Positions 35,320-42,915 of a DNA stretch of 64,000 nt are shown here, one piece after another; positions within the stretch are counted from its first letter, which is position 1, and each line of letters begins with the position of its first letter. Where the stretch lies: assembly GCF_038396755.1 (NCBI RefSeq), contig NZ_CP149822.1, forward strand, positions 5,796,001-5,860,000, in the 5' to 3' direction. The notes beneath the pieces are model-generated. The model did not search any database. It had not been told where the DNA came from and was given only the letters and a program-made list of their open reading frames with translations. The position numbers and the translations under genes are program-made. Origin of the DNA: Chitinophaga pollutisoli (GTDB lineage Bacteria; Bacteroidota; Bacteroidia; Chitinophagales; Chitinophagaceae).

Positions 35320-36660
35320 ATGATGCAATTACAAGCTTTAACTGCGATTTCCCCGGTAGACGGGCGTTACAGAGGCCAGCTCGAAGAACTGGCCCCTTAT
35401 TTTTCCGAATATGCGTTGATCCGTTACCGGGTACAGGTGGAGGTGGAATACTTCATCGCCCTGTCCGAACAGAAGCTGTTCACCCTCCCCAAAGCCAAAT
35501 TGCCAGCCCTGCGCGCCATCTACCGAGATTTCACCGTGGAGCAGGCCCAGCTGGTGAAAGACACTGAAAAAGTGACCAACCACGACGTGAAAGCCGTGGA
35601 ATACTTCCTGAAAAACGAGCTGAAGCGCCTCGGGCTGGAAGATAAGCTGGAATGGGTGCATTTCGGCCTCACTTCCCAGGACGTGAACAACACCGCCACG
35701 CCCCTGCTCTGGAAAGACGCCATCGAACACGTATACCTCCCGGCCATTTCCAATCTCATCCTCCACCTGAAGAAGCTGGCGAAGGAATGGAAAGCCATTC
35801 CCATGCTCGCCCGCACCCACGGCCAGCCTGCTTCCCCCACTATCCTGGGCAAAGAGATCCAGGTGTTCGTGGAGCGCCTCGAAGGCCAGATCAAACTCCT
35901 CGGCGAAATCCCCTTCGCCGCCAAATTCGGCGGTGCTACCGGCAACTTCAACGCCCACCATGTGGCCTTCCCGGCCATCAACTGGGAAAAGTTCGGCAAC
36001 AAGTTCGTGAACAACAACCTCGGCCTGCAACGTATGCAGTATACCACCCAGATCGAGCACTACGATAATATCGCCGCGCAATTCGATACGCTGAAGCGCG
36101 TGAACAACATCCTGGTGGATTTCGCCCGCGACGTGTGGACGTACATCTCGATGGATTACTTCAAGCAGAAGATCAAGAAAAACGAAGTAGGTTCTTCCGC
36201 CATGCCGCATAAGGTGAACCCGATCGATTTCGAGAACGCCGAAGGCAACCTGGGCATCGCCAACGCGCTGTTCGAGCACCTGGCGGCCAAGCTGCCCATT
36301 TCCCGCCTGCAGCGCGACCTTACGGATTCCACGGTGCTGCGCAACGTCGGCGTTCCTTTCGCGCACAGCCTCCTGGCGCTGAAAAGCCTGGATAAAGGCC
36401 TCAACAAGCTGATCCTCAACGCTGCGAAGTTGCACGAAGACCTGGAGCACAACTGGGCCGTAGTGGCGGAAGCCATTCAGACGGTGCTGCGCCGCGAAAA
36501 CTATCCCCAGCCCTACGAGGCGCTGAAGGAACTGACCCGCGGCGGGGAAGCGATCACGCAGAAAACGATGCACAAATTCATCGACGGGCTGAAGATCAGC
36601 GCGGCGCTGAAGAAAGAACTGAAAGCCATCACCCCGCATAACTACACCGGCATCCACTAA
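35320..36660 (+). CDS. purB: Adenylosuccinate lyase
   Basis: Purine biosynthesis lyase of 446 residues that removes fumarate from SAICAR and adenylosuccinate. Hallmarks: LTAISPVDGRYRGQLEEL at the start, NHDVKAVEYFLK, HFGLTSQDVNNTA, ARTHGQPASPTILGKEI, and the fumarase-family signature GSSAMPHKVNPIDFENAEG. The form is the E. coli-like PurB. Its stop codon overlaps the next gene start (TAATG), so the DCC-protein gene is translationally coupled. Confidence 0.97.
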   Translation: MMQLQALTAISPVDGRYRGQLEELAPYFSEYALIRYRVQVEVEYFIALSEQKLFTLPKAKLPALRAIYRDFTVEQAQLVKDTEKVTNHDVKAVEYFLKNELKRLGLEDKLEWVHFGLTSQDVNNTATPLLWKDAIEHVYLPAISNLILHLKKLAKEWKAIPMLARTHGQPASPTILGKEIQVFVERLEGQIKLLGEIPFAAKFGGATGNFNAHHVAFPAINWEKFGNKFVNNNLGLQRMQYTTQIEHYDNIAAQFDTLKRVNNILVDFARDVWTYISMDYFKQKIKKNEVGSSAMPHKVNPIDFENAEGNLGIANALFEHLAAKLPISRLQRDLTDSTVLRNVGVPFAHSLLALKSLDKGLNKLILNAAKLHEDLEHNWAVVAEAIQTVLRRENYPQPYEALKELTRGGEAITQKTMHKFIDGLKISAALKKELKAITPHNYTGIH

Positions 36661-37058
36661 TGGAAGGAAAGGTCGTCATACTGTTCGACGGCGTTTGCCG
36701 CTTTTGCAACGGCAGTGTGAATTTCGTGCTCCGCCACGACAAAGCCGGCCGTTTCCGCTTCGCGCCGCTGCAATCTGAAGCAGGGCAACGGCTGATGGCT
36801 CAACATGGCATCGACCGGGCAAAAACGGATTCGTTCGTGCTGATCAGGGATGGGAAACCATATCTCAAGAGCACGGCGGCATTGCGGGTGGCCCGCGGGC
36901 TGGGGTTTCCCTGGAACCTGCTGTGGGCCTTCATGATCGTGCCGGCATCTATCCGGAATGCAATCTACGACTGGATTGCGCGCAACCGGTACCGTTGGTT
37001 CGGGAAGATGGACGCTTGCATGGTGCCGGATGCGGACATGCGCGGTAAATTCCTTTAA
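36660..37058 (+). CDS. DCC family thiol-disulfide oxidoreductase-like protein (DUF393)
   Basis: Protein of 132 residues of the DCC/DUF393 family, thioredoxin-like. The signature DGVCRFCNGSVNF carries the CxxC; RFAPLQSEAG, TDSFVLIRDGK and the tail YDWIARNRYRWFGK follow. Function of the family is unsettled. Start overlaps the purB stop by one base (TAATG). The transcript ends at a strong hairpin. Confidence 0.9.
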   Translation: MEGKVVILFDGVCRFCNGSVNFVLRHDKAGRFRFAPLQSEAGQRLMAQHGIDRAKTDSFVLIRDGKPYLKSTAALRVARGLGFPWNLLWAFMIVPASIRNAIYDWIARNRYRWFGKMDACMVPDADMRGKFL

Positions 37059-37077
37059 TCAAAACATCCGATCATAG

Positions 37078-37113
37078 AAAGCCCCGTTCCCGGTGAAGGA
37101 ACGGGGCTTTTTT
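37078..37113 (+). terminator. Terminator of purB-DCC transcript
   Basis: 13-bp perfect stem (37078-37090 with 37098-37110), 7-base loop and T-run, 19 bases after the DCC stop. Confidence 0.92.
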
Positions 37114-37128
37114 ATGCCCTATGGCAGC

Positions 37129-37282
37129 GGGTTTATATACTGTTAATATACCTATGATATACATTACCCCTCTTTAAACCCGCTTTCATCCTGCAATAAG
37201 CCCATTTCACCGATACTATTTTCCCCCAACCGGGCGTATTAACCGTTTTATATACTTACTATATACATGCAGCAGGAATGAC
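37129..37282. repeat. 11-bp-phased repeat array B
   Basis: Non-coding DNA between two convergent terminators. ATATAC occurs at 37135, 37146 and 37157 (exact 11-base steps). A pyrimidine word continues the register: CCC (or CC) at 37168, 37179, 37190 and 37201. A second ATATAC pair at 37250 and 37261 is again 11 bases apart. GCGGGTTTA (37127-37135) and TAAACCCGC (37175-37183) form a perfect 9-bp dyad around the first triplet. The triplet core matches array A at 29 of 36 positions by my count. No gene lies here. Function unknown. Confidence 0.7.
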
Positions 37283-37329
37283 GTTAACGGGAAGTAGCTG
37301 TAAATTATCCGGGGCGGAAGGCGGGAGGA

Positions 37330-37360
37330 AAAAGAAAGCCCGGCGCGGTGGCCGGGCTTT
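37330..37360 (-). terminator. Terminator of the FKBP gene
   Basis: AAAGCCCGGC (37335-37344) pairs with GCCGGGCTTT (37351-37360) around a 6-base loop. On the minus strand a T-rich run follows, 27 bases after the stop codon. Confidence 0.88.
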
Positions 37361-37386
37361 ACATATGTGCAATCTATTGCTTTTGC

Positions 37387-38253
37387 TTAGTTAGCGGGAG
37401 CAGGCGGTGCTGCGGGTGCTGCGGGAGCGGGTTTCACTTCGAGCAGTTCCACGTCGAACACCAGGATGCTGTTAGGCTTGATGAAGGGGCCGGAGCCGTT
37501 CAGGCCGTAAGCGAGGGAAGACGGGATCACGATCGTAGCTTTGGAACCTACTTTCAGTTGCGCCAGCGCATCGTCCCATCCCGGAATCACGCGGCCTTCG
37601 CCTACGTTGAATTTCAGGGGCTCCAGCGGCATACCGGGGCGCAGGGTGCTGTCGGTATTGGAGTCGAACTTGGTGCCGTCGAGCAGCTTGCCAGTGTAGT
37701 TCACGCTCACTTCGTCGCCGGCTTTTGCCTGTGCGCCGGTACCAACAACGGTCTCAGCGATGTAAACGCCTTTGGGAGACTTGCGGGTGTTCAGGTTGTT
37801 TTTCTTGATGTATTCAGCGATTTCCTTCTCGTCTTTTTCGTTTTGTTTGGCGGAGGAATATTTGCTTTCTACCACGAATGCCACTTTCATCACATCACCT
37901 TTCTTGGCCATGGGAGGCATTTGGGGCATGGAGTCTACCGGCAGCAGGAATACGGCGCTATCGCCTTCGGTCAGCATCGCGAAACCGTCCATGAGATCGT
38001 ACTTGTTCATGGATTTTTGCAGTACCAGCGGCATGCCGGAAGGTGCCTGCTCGCGGGAAGACATCAGCGAGGAGTCGTTCAGGTAGGAAGAGAAGTGAAC
38101 GAGGATGGTATCCCCTTCTTTCAGTTTTTCGCCCTTACCTTCTTTGGGAACGATGAACTCGATGCCGCCCGGTGTTTTTCTGGGCCCGCTTTTACCGCAG
38201 CTGGCCAGAGCAAGGCCTCCCAGCGCAACAAGTAACAGATTGTTTGTTTTCAT
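37387..38253 (-). CDS. FKBP-type peptidyl-prolyl isomerase lipoprotein (two FKBP-like domains)
   Basis: Peptidyl-prolyl cis-trans isomerase of 288 residues, lipid-anchored (MKTNNLLLVALGGLALASCGK). The start at 38253 was chosen because it opens with the lipobox signal. The C-terminal FKBP domain is canonical (VSVNYTGKLLDGTKFDSN, VIPGWDDALAQLKVGSKATIVIPSSLAYG); the N-terminal half (about 35-130) is a second, more degenerate FKBP-like domain (GDTILVHFSSYLND, DLMDGFAMLTEGDSAVFLLP). The end is Pro/Ala-rich. It folds or chaperones periplasmic proteins. It is 55 bases downstream of the nrnA-like gene and probably shares its operon. Confidence 0.93.
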   Translation of the reverse strand: MKTNNLLLVALGGLALASCGKSGPRKTPGGIEFIVPKEGKGEKLKEGDTILVHFSSYLNDSSLMSSREQAPSGMPLVLQKSMNKYDLMDGFAMLTEGDSAVFLLPVDSMPQMPPMAKKGDVMKVAFVVESKYSSAKQNEKDEKEIAEYIKKNNLNTRKSPKGVYIAETVVGTGAQAKAGDEVSVNYTGKLLDGTKFDSNTDSTLRPGMPLEPLKFNVGEGRVIPGWDDALAQLKVGSKATIVIPSSLAYGLNGSGPFIKPNSILVFDVELLEVKPAPAAPAAPPAPAN

Positions 38254-38308
38254 CTTTACGATTGAGTTTATGAGTGTTTCAACCGGTTTTATCGGGCCGG
38301 TTAAGATT

Positions 38309-39313
38309 TTATTGCAATAAGTCTTCGTTCTCGTGCATGGCGCGGATAAAGCGTTGCACGGTGCGGTCCAGCGAATCGGAACTCCTGCCGCCGGAGGCGT
38401 TGAAATGGCCACCGCCTTCGAAGTATTTCCGGGCAAAGGTATTTACGTCGAAATTGCCTTTGGAGCGGAAAGACAGCTTTACTTCCGAATTCCGGTCGAT
38501 GATCAGCGCCGCTAATTTAATGCCTTGGATGGATAAAAGGAAATTTACCAGTCCTTCGGTGTCCCCCGTTTGCAGATCGAACCGTTTCAGGTCGCTGTAC
38601 GGGATGGCCATGATGGCCGTATTGGTCTCATAAAACACTTCCATCCGGTTCAGGAGGCTGTGCCCGATGAAGCGGAGGCGGTTTTCGAGGAAGTTATCGT
38701 AAATGGCCTGATGGATGTATTCGTGCTCCAGCCCTCTTTCCAGCAAATCGGCCACCATCCGGTGAACGCGGGCGCTGGTGGATGCGAACCGGAAGGATCC
38801 GGTATCCGTCATGGTGCCGGCATAGATGCACTGGGCGATGTCGTTGTCGATGTAATGTTCGTCGCCCAGGCGGTAGATCATCTCATATACCAGCTGCGCG
38901 GTGGAGGCGGCGGAGGTGTCGCTCACGCCGAAATCGAACACCGGTTGGGGTTCAAGGTGGTGGTCGATGAGGACTTTCACGCTGTGGAGCCTTTCCAGGT
39001 GGGGTTCCATGTTCCGGGTACGGCTCATGGCGTTGAAGTCGAGGCAGAAGAGGATTTCGGTGCCTTCAAGGGCTTTCATGGCCTTGTCGTTCTGCGATTC
39101 GAAATCCACCACCTGGTCGCAACCGGGCATCCATTTGAGGAAATCAGGGAAATTGGTGGGCGAAATAACGGTGACGTCGTGCCCTTTCCGACGGAGATAA
39201 TGAAACATGGCCAGTGAAGAGCCCATGGCGTCGGCATCGGGTTTCTGATGCATGGTGATGACCACCTTCTTGGGGCTTTCCAGCAGTGGCTTAATATCCT
39301 CGATCGGCTTCAT
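38309..39313 (-). CDS. DHH family phosphoesterase (NrnA-like oligoribonuclease / pAp phosphatase)
   Basis: Manganese-dependent phosphoesterase of 334 residues. The DHH domain has HQKPDADAMGSSLA, LFCLDFN and the DHH motif in VLIDHHLEPQP; the DHHA1 domain ends with the GGGHFNASGG motif. This is the layout of NrnA, which degrades nano-RNAs and pAp; cyclic dinucleotide degradation is also known in relatives. It heads a probable operon with the FKBP lipoprotein. Substrate is inferred from the family. Confidence 0.92.
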   Translation of the reverse strand: MKPIEDIKPLLESPKKVVITMHQKPDADAMGSSLAMFHYLRRKGHDVTVISPTNFPDFLKWMPGCDQVVDFESQNDKAMKALEGTEILFCLDFNAMSRTRNMEPHLERLHSVKVLIDHHLEPQPVFDFGVSDTSAASTAQLVYEMIYRLGDEHYIDNDIAQCIYAGTMTDTGSFRFASTSARVHRMVADLLERGLEHEYIHQAIYDNFLENRLRFIGHSLLNRMEVFYETNTAIMAIPYSDLKRFDLQTGDTEGLVNFLLSIQGIKLAALIIDRNSEVKLSFRSKGNFDVNTFARKYFEGGGHFNASGGRSSDSLDRTVQRFIRAMHENEDLLQ

Positions 39314-39440
39314 TCCTAAAATGATGATTAGTAAAGGTTGTAGCCGCTAAAAGCGGTTATTTTCGTTTAAGCAAATGAAGTGCGAAGTTCACCATTTGAG
39401 CCAGAATTTCAAAATTTTTTACAGGTAATCAAAATGTGAT

Positions 39441-39448
39441 TACTTTTG
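39441..39448 (+). promoter_or_regulatory. -7 box (TACTTTTG) of ndk
   Basis: TAnnTTTG match 44 bases before the ndk ATG. -33 element not clear. Confidence 0.55.
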
Positions 39449-39492
39449 CGGCGCAAAAAGGCATTACTCACGTATAACGACCAATTACCAAT

Positions 39493-39909
39493 ATGAGCAA
39501 CAAAACTTTCACCATGATCAAGCCCGACGCTGTGGCTAACGGGCACATCGGCGGCATCCTGGACAAAATCTGCGCGGCAGGTTTCCGCATTGTAGCGATG
39601 AAGCAACTCCGCCTTTCCGCTGAGAAAGCCGGCGAATTCTATGCAGTGCACAAAGAACGCCCCTTCTACGGCGAGCTGGTTGAGTTCATGAGCAGCGGCC
39701 ACATCGTGGCAGCGATCCTGGAAAAAGACAACGCTGTGGAAGATTTCCGCAAGCTGATCGGCGCCACCAATCCCGCGCAGGCTGAGGAAGGCACCATCCG
39801 CAAGATCTACGCAGAATCCATCGGCCGTAACGCCGTTCACGGTTCCGACTCCGATGAGAACGCAGCTATCGAAGGCAATTTCTTCTTCTCCGGCCTGGAG
39901 AAGTTTTAA
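39493..39909 (+). CDS. ndk: Nucleoside diphosphate kinase
   Basis: NDP kinase of 138 residues that equalises nucleoside triphosphate pools by a phospho-histidine intermediate. Motifs: [33 protein letters not shown], and the active-site signature [12 protein letters not shown] with the catalytic His. Monocistronic: its own -7 box upstream and a terminator downstream. Confidence 0.97.
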   Translation: MSNKTFTMIKPDAVANGHIGGILDKICAAGFRIVAMKQLRLSAEKAGEFYAVHKERPFYGELVEFMSSGHIVAAILEKDNAVEDFRKLIGATNPAQAEEGTIRKIYAESIGRNAVHGSDSDENAAIEGNFFFSGLEKF

Positions 39910-39929
39910 TCCGTTCCGGAATAACTGGA

Positions 39930-39957
39930 AAAGGCGGTACCACGGTACCGCCTTTCT
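39930..39957 (+). terminator. Terminator of ndk
   Basis: AAAGGCGGTAC pairs with GTACCGCCTTT around a 4-base loop (39930-39955), followed by T residues; usable on both strands. Confidence 0.88.
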
Positions 39958-40064
39958 GTTTTCATTTCGCGGGCCATGCAAAACAGGCCCCTGAGAACAG
40001 GAGCCCGTTTGCGCTGGAACACTTTGTAGTTTATGTGATTGTACGAATTTGAGACCTGTAGCGG

Positions 40065-41300
40065 CTAATCCGCGAGCTTCGTTGTCTGGAAAGTGCCTTC
40101 GTAATGCACGGAGCTCTTCAGCAAAGGGTACTTCCCTCCTTTCTCCACCACAAACTTCCCCGTCACCAATCCGTCGATCGCGCCCATGCTGGTGATCGTC
40201 ACCGCGCCCGGGCTCGCCCGTAACATATCTCCGGCAATATAAGTATAGCCGTAATTGGCGTCGTTGTAAAACAGGGAGACGGCGGCCTTGTCCATCCGCG
40301 GTTCTATATGGTAGCCATGGGTTCCCACGCCAAACGGCCAGGAGATCATCACAGCCGTCTGGTTCGCGGAATAGGTTGTCGACAACTGGTAAAACTCCCC
40401 CACCTTAGCGACAGGGTTCGCTGGCAGCGTGATCTCATCTCCACCGTCGATGCTTATTTTCAGAAAACCTTCCATTGTCCTGATCTCGGCGTTCAGCTTC
40501 ACCGTTTCCGGCTTGCCCAGCGCGCGGTACACTTCCACTGAAATGGTAGCCTTGTTCTGCCCGGCCGTAACCCTTGGCGGCGCCACATATCGGTTGGTGG
40601 CACCGGTACCGGTAAGTGCGCCCGGGCCCGTTACCTTCCAGCTTTTAATGAACCGGGAATCGGCCGGGAGGTTTGATGGGATGGGTTTTTCCTTCGTCAG
40701 CGGCGCCAGGAAATCATCTGCCAGTATCAGCGTGATGGGTGTGGAACCACCGGGGTTCACCACAGGCTGGTCCACTTCCAGGCGCACGGGTGTGAATAAA
40801 GTCCAGTCGCTGAAGTGGTCCGTCTGCACCGTGGCCGTTCTGTTATCGGTATTTACCGTGCCAGGAACGGCCATCCATATGCCTTTCGCATCCTGGTAAG
40901 CCACGCGCATGGCTTCCGGGGGATATGCGATGGAATCGGGACGGAAATACTGGAAAGTAAGCGAAACCGGTTTGGCGAAACGTACCCCTTCGGGCTTTAA
41001 CCGGTATCCACGGCCAACGCCAAGTGGATTGTGAGAGGCGATCCGTTCGATAGAAACCGTTTGGTCGGCGGTGAAGGCGCCTGCCGGAACGGTGATTTTC
41101 AGTTGCCCGTCGGCCGAGGAAAGCGTTCCTCCTCCCGCGCCGATGACGGCAGATGCGGAAGGCGTGCCGTCCGTGGCGCCTACAGGCGTGGGGGTTCCGG
41201 TTTTAGTGGCGGGATCGGGCGGTCCGTCGTTACCGGAATCGCTTTTGCTGCAGCCGGCGGTGATGGCCAAAGCCAGCAGCATCAATCTGAATGCGTGCAT
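40065..41300 (-). CDS. Lipoprotein of unknown function with ZU5-like module (paralogue 1)
   Basis: Lipoprotein of 411 residues (MHAFRLMLLALAITAGCSKSD). The start at 41300 puts the lipobox at the N-terminus. A ZU5-like beta module (about 60-185) carries VIGAGGGTLSSADGQLKITVPAGAF, SLTFQYF and TDHFSDWTLF; the HFSDW end is typical of such bacterial modules. The C-terminal half is beta-rich and unrecognised. The neighbouring gene (41452-42705) encodes a protein with the same order of blocks, so the pair is a tandem duplication. Surface display is probable; function unknown. Confidence 0.82.
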   Translation of the reverse strand: MHAFRLMLLALAITAGCSKSDSGNDGPPDPATKTGTPTPVGATDGTPSASAVIGAGGGTLSSADGQLKITVPAGAFTADQTVSIERIASHNPLGVGRGYRLKPEGVRFAKPVSLTFQYFRPDSIAYPPEAMRVAYQDAKGIWMAVPGTVNTDNRTATVQTDHFSDWTLFTPVRLEVDQPVVNPGGSTPITLILADDFLAPLTKEKPIPSNLPADSRFIKSWKVTGPGALTGTGATNRYVAPPRVTAGQNKATISVEVYRALGKPETVKLNAEIRTMEGFLKISIDGGDEITLPANPVAKVGEFYQLSTTYSANQTAVMISWPFGVGTHGYHIEPRMDKAAVSLFYNDANYGYTYIAGDMLRASPGAVTITSMGAIDGLVTGKFVVEKGGKYPLLKSSVHYEGTFQTTKLAD

Positions 41301-41451
41301 ATGATGGGGTTTGAAGTTGCATGGTTTCCGGGTAAAACCGGTTAAAATGCAAATGTATCCCCACATCCCGGCGGTATCGAGCAAAAGGAACCATCGGTGC
41401 AACCGGGGGAATGACCGGTGGCGCCGATGGAATGAATCGGTTTGGGTTATA

Positions 41452-42705
41452 TCAGCTCCCCTGCCATACGCTGAAACGCCCTTCGATTTTGCGCGTTTGG
41501 GTCATATCGCTATGCAGGCCCGCTTTCTGGATGATGAAGGTGCCTTCCAGGAATTTGTCGGTGGCGCCAACGTCAGTGATGTTGATCGAACCCGGACTGA
41601 CAATCGGATCGTTGGAACCGCGTACCATGTAGTAGCAGCCGTAATTGTCCGTGCCATCTGCAAAGATGACCATGTTGTCGTCGTTAAAATTGAAATTGCC
41701 GATATCCCCTTTCCAGTAAATGCTCACTCCTTTTTTGTTGGTCCGGTCCACATACGAAACTACGCTCCAAAGCTCGTCCAGCTTCACCGCATGTTTCGCC
41801 TGTAATGCGATCCAGTTGCCATCGTTGACCCTGACTTCCATGTAACCCGCTGTGGTCAGTATTTCGCCGACCATCAGGTATTTCTTCCCATTTTTGGGAT
41901 TTAATTCCAGGGTCAGCGTGGCGGGGTTTTGCGGCGGTTTGAGTACAGATCCTGGAGCGGTGTAGGTACCTTCTGCCCCTTCATGCTCGAATTTCCCGGC
42001 ACCGGTCAACCGCCAGCTTTTTACATATTTGTCTGCGGCTAGTATTCTTTTTTTGATGGGTTGTCCTGCAGGTGTAAGCGGCGCAAGCATATCGTCGTCG
42101 CAGAATGCCGACACGTTAGTAGATGTGAACAAGGGCAGGGTATCTCTGGTGATGACCATATCGAGCGCATTGAAAAGCGCCCAGTCGGAGAAGTGGGTGG
42201 TGTTGACGGTGATGGTCCTGGCTGTGGTATTTCTCTCCACCGGCAAAGCGATCCACACGCCCTTTTCGTTCTGGTAAGCGATGCCTATCACTTCTTCGTG
42301 TGTGCCTTTCAGATTTGTGTCGTCATAAGGGAACGTAATCTGGACGGGCTTGTTGAAGCGCTGTCCGTGGGGGGTAAGCCGGTAAGCATGCTGGTTGCCG
42401 AGCGGGTTGGTATTGCTGATACGCTGGATGCCGATGGTTACCGTGTTGGCCAGTACGCCGGGTGGCACGGTGATCTTGATTTTCCCGTCGGCGCTGGTGA
42501 TTTCGCCCCCGGCGGCTCCGATGGCTTTTTCGGTACCGGGTGTTCCGTCGGGTTTCCCGGCTTCGGTGACTTCGCCGCTGCCGTCCGGTTCTTCCTGGGG
42601 CGGCGGGTCGTTGGGCCCTCCCCTGTCTCCGGGAGCATTGCTTTTGCTGCAGCCTGCCAGGATAGTGGCGCAACAGATCAGGAAAGAGAAGAATGCTGTA
42701 CGCAT
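41452..42705 (-). CDS. Lipoprotein of unknown function with ZU5-like module (paralogue 2)
   Basis: Lipoprotein of 417 residues (MRTAFFSFLICCATILAGCSKS). It mirrors its neighbour: AIGAAGGEITSADGKIKITVPPGVL, NPLG..HAYRLTPHG.RFNKPVQITF, IAYQNEKGVWIALP, TTHFSDWALF, then ADKYVKSWRLTGAGKFE and a C-terminal SINITDVGATDKFLEGTFIIQKAG. Differences are spread evenly, indicating an old duplication. A Pro/Glu-rich linker follows the lipobox. Gap to paralogue 1 is 151 bases, without a clear terminator. No known function. Confidence 0.82.
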   Translation of the reverse strand: MRTAFFSFLICCATILAGCSKSNAPGDRGGPNDPPPQEEPDGSGEVTEAGKPDGTPGTEKAIGAAGGEITSADGKIKITVPPGVLANTVTIGIQRISNTNPLGNQHAYRLTPHGQRFNKPVQITFPYDDTNLKGTHEEVIGIAYQNEKGVWIALPVERNTTARTITVNTTHFSDWALFNALDMVITRDTLPLFTSTNVSAFCDDDMLAPLTPAGQPIKKRILAADKYVKSWRLTGAGKFEHEGAEGTYTAPGSVLKPPQNPATLTLELNPKNGKKYLMVGEILTTAGYMEVRVNDGNWIALQAKHAVKLDELWSVVSYVDRTNKKGVSIYWKGDIGNFNFNDDNMVIFADGTDNYGCYYMVRGSNDPIVSPGSINITDVGATDKFLEGTFIIQKAGLHSDMTQTRKIEGRFSVWQGS

Positions 42706-42862
42706 AAGTGTATTGCTGGTTTTGGGGGTGGCCAAATGTTAATATACGGGGTAAAATTAATGGCGGGATGGAAGGGCGCAATGTTAAACGGGGCTAACTG
42801 ACGGATCGCCGCTTCCATCTGCATGGTAGTGGTTATGAAATGGGAAGGGCGAAGCTGAAATG

Positions 42863-42893
42863 AAAAAAAGGCCCCCCATGCGGGAGGCCTTTC
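42863..42893 (-). terminator. Terminator of pyruvate carboxylase gene
   Basis: AGGCCTCCC and GGGGGGCCT arms around GCAT, followed on the minus strand by seven T, 23 bases after the pyc stop codon. Confidence 0.85.
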
Positions 42894-42915
42894 CAACCAA
42901 TCTTAAAAATAAAAA

